Origin: Actinomycetota bacterium
Lineage (GTDB): Bacteria; Actinomycetota; UBA4738; G016210805
Direction of reading: 5' to 3'
DNA length: 8,570 nucleotides
NCBI GenBank assembly: GCA_016210805.1
Contig: JACQTL010000276.1
Span: forward strand, 1-8,570
The first letter of the stretch is position 1. The number at the start of each line of letters is the position of its first letter. The notes under the pieces are model-generated. The model did no database searches, was not told the DNA's origin, and saw only the letters and a program-made list of their open reading frames with translations. The position numbers and the translations under genes are program-made. This document shows, in pieces, positions 6,248-8,570 of this stretch.

Positions 6248-6532
6248 ATGGACCTGCACCTGATGAACGGATGGCAGTTCCTGGCGGCCTGTCGCGGCGA
6301 GGACACCGCCGACTTCTTCCCCCCGCCCCACCCGGAGACCCGCGAGGACCGGGAGGCCCGCGAGTCCCGGGCCAAGGCGATCTGCGGGGTCTGCCCGGTC
6401 CGGGCCGAGTGCCTGGACTACGCCCTGTCCGTCCGGGAGTCCTACGGGATCTGGGGCGGCCGTTCGGAGGCCGAGCGGCGGGTCCTGCTCCGCCAGCGCG
6501 ACCGGGCCACCGAGGAGCGCCGGGCCGGCTGA
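6248..6532 (+). CDS. WhiB-family iron-sulfur regulator (second copy, subclass uncertain)
   Basis: 94-residue WhiB protein with four cluster cysteines, C15, C46, C49 and C55 (CGVCPVRAEC, CxxCx5C), then YGIWGG (66-71) and a basic tail (SEAERRVLLRQR). The loop between C15 and C46 is longer and more charged than in the WhiB at 2332 (31 versus 23 spacing), so the two are paralogues, not a recent duplication. A GGGAGG (6228-6233) lies 14 nt before ATG 6248, farther than ideal, with a weak GAGAG closer in. The alternative ATG 6263 has nothing better. It is separated from nfeD by 114 bp with its own likely promoter (GAACTATCC, 6218-6226) and is followed at once by a strong hairpin, so it is probably monocistronic. 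Its target genes cannot be told from the sequence. Confidence 0.93.
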   Translation: MDLHLMNGWQFLAACRGEDTADFFPPPHPETREDREARESRAKAICGVCPVRAECLDYALSVRESYGIWGGRSEAERRVLLRQRDRATEERRAG

Positions 6533-6539
6533 CCCGAGG

Positions 6540-6568
6540 GCGAGCCCGGGGCCCGGGCCCCGGCTCGC
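6540..6568 (+). terminator. GC-rich hairpin after the second whiB, terminator-like without U-tract
   Basis: Arms GCGAGCC(C)GGGGCC and GGCCCCGGCTCGC pair over 13 bp with one bulged C and a tiny loop, starting 7 nt after the TGA. There is no T-run downstream, as is frequent in high-GC actinobacteria. It lies between whiB and the RidA-like gene and would separate their transcripts. Confidence 0.65.
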
Positions 6569-6614
6569 GGCGAGGCCGCTCCGTGTGGAACTATCGGGTC
6601 GTCCGTCATTTCCC

Positions 6615-6620
6615 GGGAGG
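6615..6620 (+). promoter_or_regulatory. Ribosome binding site of the RidA-like gene
   Basis: GGGAGG, 5 nt before GTG 6626. It is a well-placed Shine-Dalgarno sequence that fixes this GTG as the start, and it contrasts with the leaderless-looking genes at 2332 and 4790. Confidence 0.75.
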
Positions 6621-6625
6621 CCGTC

Positions 6626-7084
6626 GTGAGCATCGAGGAACGGATCCGCGAGCTGGGGATCGAGCTGCCCCCTCCCCCGGCGCCGGTCGCCTCCTACGTG
6701 CCGGTCCGGGTCTCCGGCTCCCTGGCCTTCGTGGCCGGCCAGGTCCCCCTGATGGACGGCGTGCCGCTGCACCCCGGCCGGCTGGGCGGGGACGTGGACG
6801 TGGAGCGGGGGATCGAGGCGGCTCGCCGGGCCGCGCTCCAGAGCCTCTCCGCCCTCCGCGCGGAGCTCGGCTCGCTGGACCGGGTCCGCGGGATCGCCCA
6901 GGTCACGGTCTTCGTGGCGTCCACCCCGGGCTTCACCGACCAGCCCAGGGTGGCCAACGGGGCCAGCGACCTGTTCGTCGAGGTCTTCGGGGACGCCGGG
7001 CGCCACGCCCGGGCCGCCGTCGGCGTCGTGGACCTTCCGCTCGGGGTGTGCGTGGAGGTCGCCGTGGTGGCGGAGCTCGCCTGA
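6626..7084 (+). CDS. RidA/YjgF/UK114-family protein
   Basis: 152-residue small cytosolic protein of the Rid superfamily, whose archetype RidA hydrolyses reactive enamine/imine intermediates from PLP enzymes and works as a trimer. Seen: SGSLAFVAGQVP (family G-x-x-x-x-x-GQxP strand), VERGIEAARRAALQSLSAL helix, DRVRGIAQVTVFVASTPGF, then HARAAVGVVDLP with the Arg equivalent to the imine-binding Arg105 of E. coli RidA, and CVEVAVVAEL at the end. The length, longer than the 128 residues of RidA, and the N-terminal SIEERIRELGIELPPP fit the broader YjgF-like subgroup that often lacks proven deaminase activity, so the substrate is uncertain. It converges on selB with an 11-nt gap (7085-7095) that has no room for a dedicated terminator. 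Confidence 0.9.
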   Translation: MSIEERIRELGIELPPPPAPVASYVPVRVSGSLAFVAGQVPLMDGVPLHPGRLGGDVDVERGIEAARRAALQSLSALRAELGSLDRVRGIAQVTVFVASTPGFTDQPRVANGASDLFVEVFGDAGRHARAAVGVVDLPLGVCVEVAVVAELA

Positions 7085-7095
7085 CCCGATCCCCC

Positions 7096-8570
7096 TCAGC
7101 CGTCCCCTCGGAGCACGCGGAGGTCGCCCCGGCGGCGGGTCACCCCGCGCTGGTCGAAGTACTCGAGGAGCGGGAGCGCGTACCTCCGGGAGGTCCCAAG
7201 GCGCTCGCGGAACGCGCTGACCGTGATCCCCTCGCCGGCCTCGGCCCGGAGCAGGCCCTCGGCCCGCTCCACGAACGCCGAGGTCATGACGATGTCCGGT
7301 GAGACCCGGACCAGGGCCCCCTGCCGGGCGGCCGCCTCGACCACCTCCCGCGGGTAGCCCGCGGCCACGAGATCCGGGATCGTGGGGGGCGAAGGCTCCC
7401 CCGCGGCCACCGCCGCGACCAGGCTCTCGACCTCGTCCCGGCGGTCCTCCAGCGAGACCCGGTGTGAGGCCAGGCGGAGGGTGGAGGCCGTCCTGGCCAC
7501 CAGCCCCCGATCGGCGAGGTCGTCCAGCAGCGCGTCGACCAGCCCGGGGGCGAGCGTCCTCCCCTCCCGTTCGAGGGCGGAGCCCACGGCGGCCCGGCCC
7601 AGCGACAGGTCGGCGCCCTCCAGCAGCGGGTGTTCCCGGTGGTGGGCCGCGAGGGCCTCCTCCAGGGCCCGGACGGACGCCCCGTGGAGCTCCTCGCTCA
7701 CCCACCATCCCCCCACGCGCACGGCCCCCGCCACCTCTCGCGGGGAGCGGCCCGTGAGCACGGCGATGTCCGCGGCCCGCACCGCCCTCCGCTCCGCCAC
7801 CAGGAGCGCGGGGAGCTCGTCCCGGGAGGCGGCCTCTCGGGCCCGGAGCCGGCCCTCGGCGTCCGGTCCCGGCCGCACGGGAGGCTCGACGTCGAGGACC
7901 ACCCCCCCGGCGACCGTCTCGCGCCGGCCCGTCTCCCGCAGGACGAACCGGTCGAAGACGTCCAGCACGATGGGCGACGAGAGCCGGATCCGGGCCAGGG
8001 CCCCCTCCGGCTCCCCGACCGGGGCCTTCCCGTACAGCCGGAGGCGGGCGTCGCGTTCGGCCGAGCCCGCGTAGAGCTTGTAGGACCCCCGACCGGTGAG
8101 GGGACGGGACAGGCTCCGGACCGGCCGGATCCGGGCCTCGATCGTCGACGTGGGCCGCCACTTCTCCGGGAGCCCCACGACGTCGCCGCGCTCGAGCTCC
8201 TCCCGGGGCGTCCCGGCGAGGTTGGCGGCCACCCGGGAGACCGGGCGGGCCACCTCGATGGCCCGCTTGTGGGTCTGGAGCCCGCGGATCCTGGCCCGGA
8301 GGCCGGTGGGGTAGACCTCGACCTCCTGGCCCACGGCCAGGCGCCCCCCGGTCAGGGTCCCGGTGATCACCGTGCCGGACCCCCGGATCGTGAACACGCG
8401 GTCGACGAACTGGCGGGCCCGGTCGTCCTCGGGAGGGGCCGGCGCGGCGGCGACCATCCCGTCGAGCGCCGCCCGGAGCTCGTCGAGACCCTCGCCGGTG
8501 GCGGCGGAGCAGGGCACGACGGCGGCCCCCTCCAGGGCGGTGCCGGCCAGTCGCTCGGAGAGCTCCAGGA
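7096..8570 (-). CDS. selB: SelB, selenocysteine-specific elongation factor (5' end beyond the window)
   Basis: 490 C-terminal residues are visible. SelB is the EF-Tu-like GTPase that brings Sec-tRNA(Sec) to UGA codons next to a SECIS hairpin. The visible part starts inside the GTPase domain just before its G5 motif (VVPCSAATGEGLDELRAAL). Domain II follows (FVDRVFTIRGSGTVITGTLTGG; VEVYP; RIRGLQTHKR, diagnostic for SelB), then domain III and the C-terminal winged-helix repeats. The last winged helix ends in SAFRERLGTSRRYALPLLEY and FDQRGVTRRRGDLRVL, the typical RNA-binding SelB terminus. About 140 N-terminal residues, holding the P-loop, lie past the right edge. The frame is continuous to 8570, so the GTG at 8517 is internal. 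No selA, selD or selC is in the window; they often lie nearby. Stop TGA at 7096-7098. Confidence 0.95.
   Translation of the reverse strand, partial: LELSERLAGTALEGAAVVPCSAATGEGLDELRAALDGMVAAAPAPPEDDRARQFVDRVFTIRGSGTVITGTLTGGRLAVGQEVEVYPTGLRARIRGLQTHKRAIEVARPVSRVAANLAGTPREELERGDVVGLPEKWRPTSTIEARIRPVRSLSRPLTGRGSYKLYAGSAERDARLRLYGKAPVGEPEGALARIRLSSPIVLDVFDRFVLRETGRRETVAGGVVLDVEPPVRPGPDAEGRLRAREAASRDELPALLVAERRAVRAADIAVLTGRSPREVAGAVRVGGWWVSEELHGASVRALEEALAAHHREHPLLEGADLSLGRAAVGSALEREGRTLAPGLVDALLDDLADRGLVARTASTLRLASHRVSLEDRRDEVESLVAAVAAGEPSPPTIPDLVAAGYPREVVEAAARQGALVRVSPDIVMTSAFVERAEGLLRAEAGEGITVSAFRERLGTSRRYALPLLEYFDQRGVTRRRGDLRVLRGDG

Noticed and set aside
4687..7302. 871-codon plus-strand frame across nfeD, whiB and RidA
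   Set aside because: Shadow frame: three recognisable proteins with starts, stops and motifs occupy the other frame of this DNA.
6221..8161. 646-codon minus-strand frame continuing past the end of selB
   Set aside because: Wrong frame of selB, then antisense to RidA and whiB. Highly repetitive Gly/Arg/Pro translation.

Overview
The window is very GC-rich (roughly 70% by eye), with strong Arg-over-Lys and G/C third-position bias. It carries two WhiB-family iron-sulfur regulators, which are restricted to Actinomycetota and their phages. It is therefore almost certainly chromosomal DNA of an actinobacterium. A SelB elongation factor, uncommon in well-studied actinomycetes, and an unusual NfeD protein suggest a lineage away from the textbook genera, but I cannot place it further.

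Left part (1-4732): a minus-strand class A penicillin-binding protein with a C-terminal PASTA domain, cut by the left edge; a divergent plus-strand WhiB gene; and two translationally coupled minus-strand ArsA/Get3-like ATPases. This order and these orientations match the Mycobacterium tuberculosis locus Rv3679-Rv3680-whiB4-ponA2 as I remember it. That supports calling the genes bagA-like, bagB-like, whiB4-like and ponA2-like. The PBP frame holds a single in-frame amber codon (1359-1361) between the glycosyltransferase and transpeptidase domains, although every catalytic motif on both sides is intact. The whiB and bagB stop codons overlap in the palindrome CTAG (2601-2604). The 214-bp PBP/whiB intergenic region contains three inverted repeats with a GGTC/GACC core and a run of imperfect 9-bp repeats.

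Middle part (4733-7084, plus strand): a long-form NfeD membrane protein that has lost the Ser-Lys catalytic dyad of its protease-like domain, a second WhiB gene followed by a very stable GC hairpin, and a RidA/YjgF-family protein. Two genes, whiB4-like and nfeD, have a TANNNT -10 hexamer exactly 6 nt before the ATG and no Shine-Dalgarno sequence, which suggests leaderless transcripts.

Right part (7096-8570, minus strand): the C-terminal three quarters of SelB, the selenocysteine-specific elongation factor, cut by the right edge and convergent with the RidA-like gene 11 nt away. This indicates that the organism decodes some UGA codons as selenocysteine.

The left cluster reads as a conserved envelope and redox-stress module: a cell-wall synthase, a redox-sensing regulator and a paired ATPase. 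The other genes look like ordinary chromosomal neighbours. No mobile element, CRISPR array, tRNA or rRNA gene was seen.
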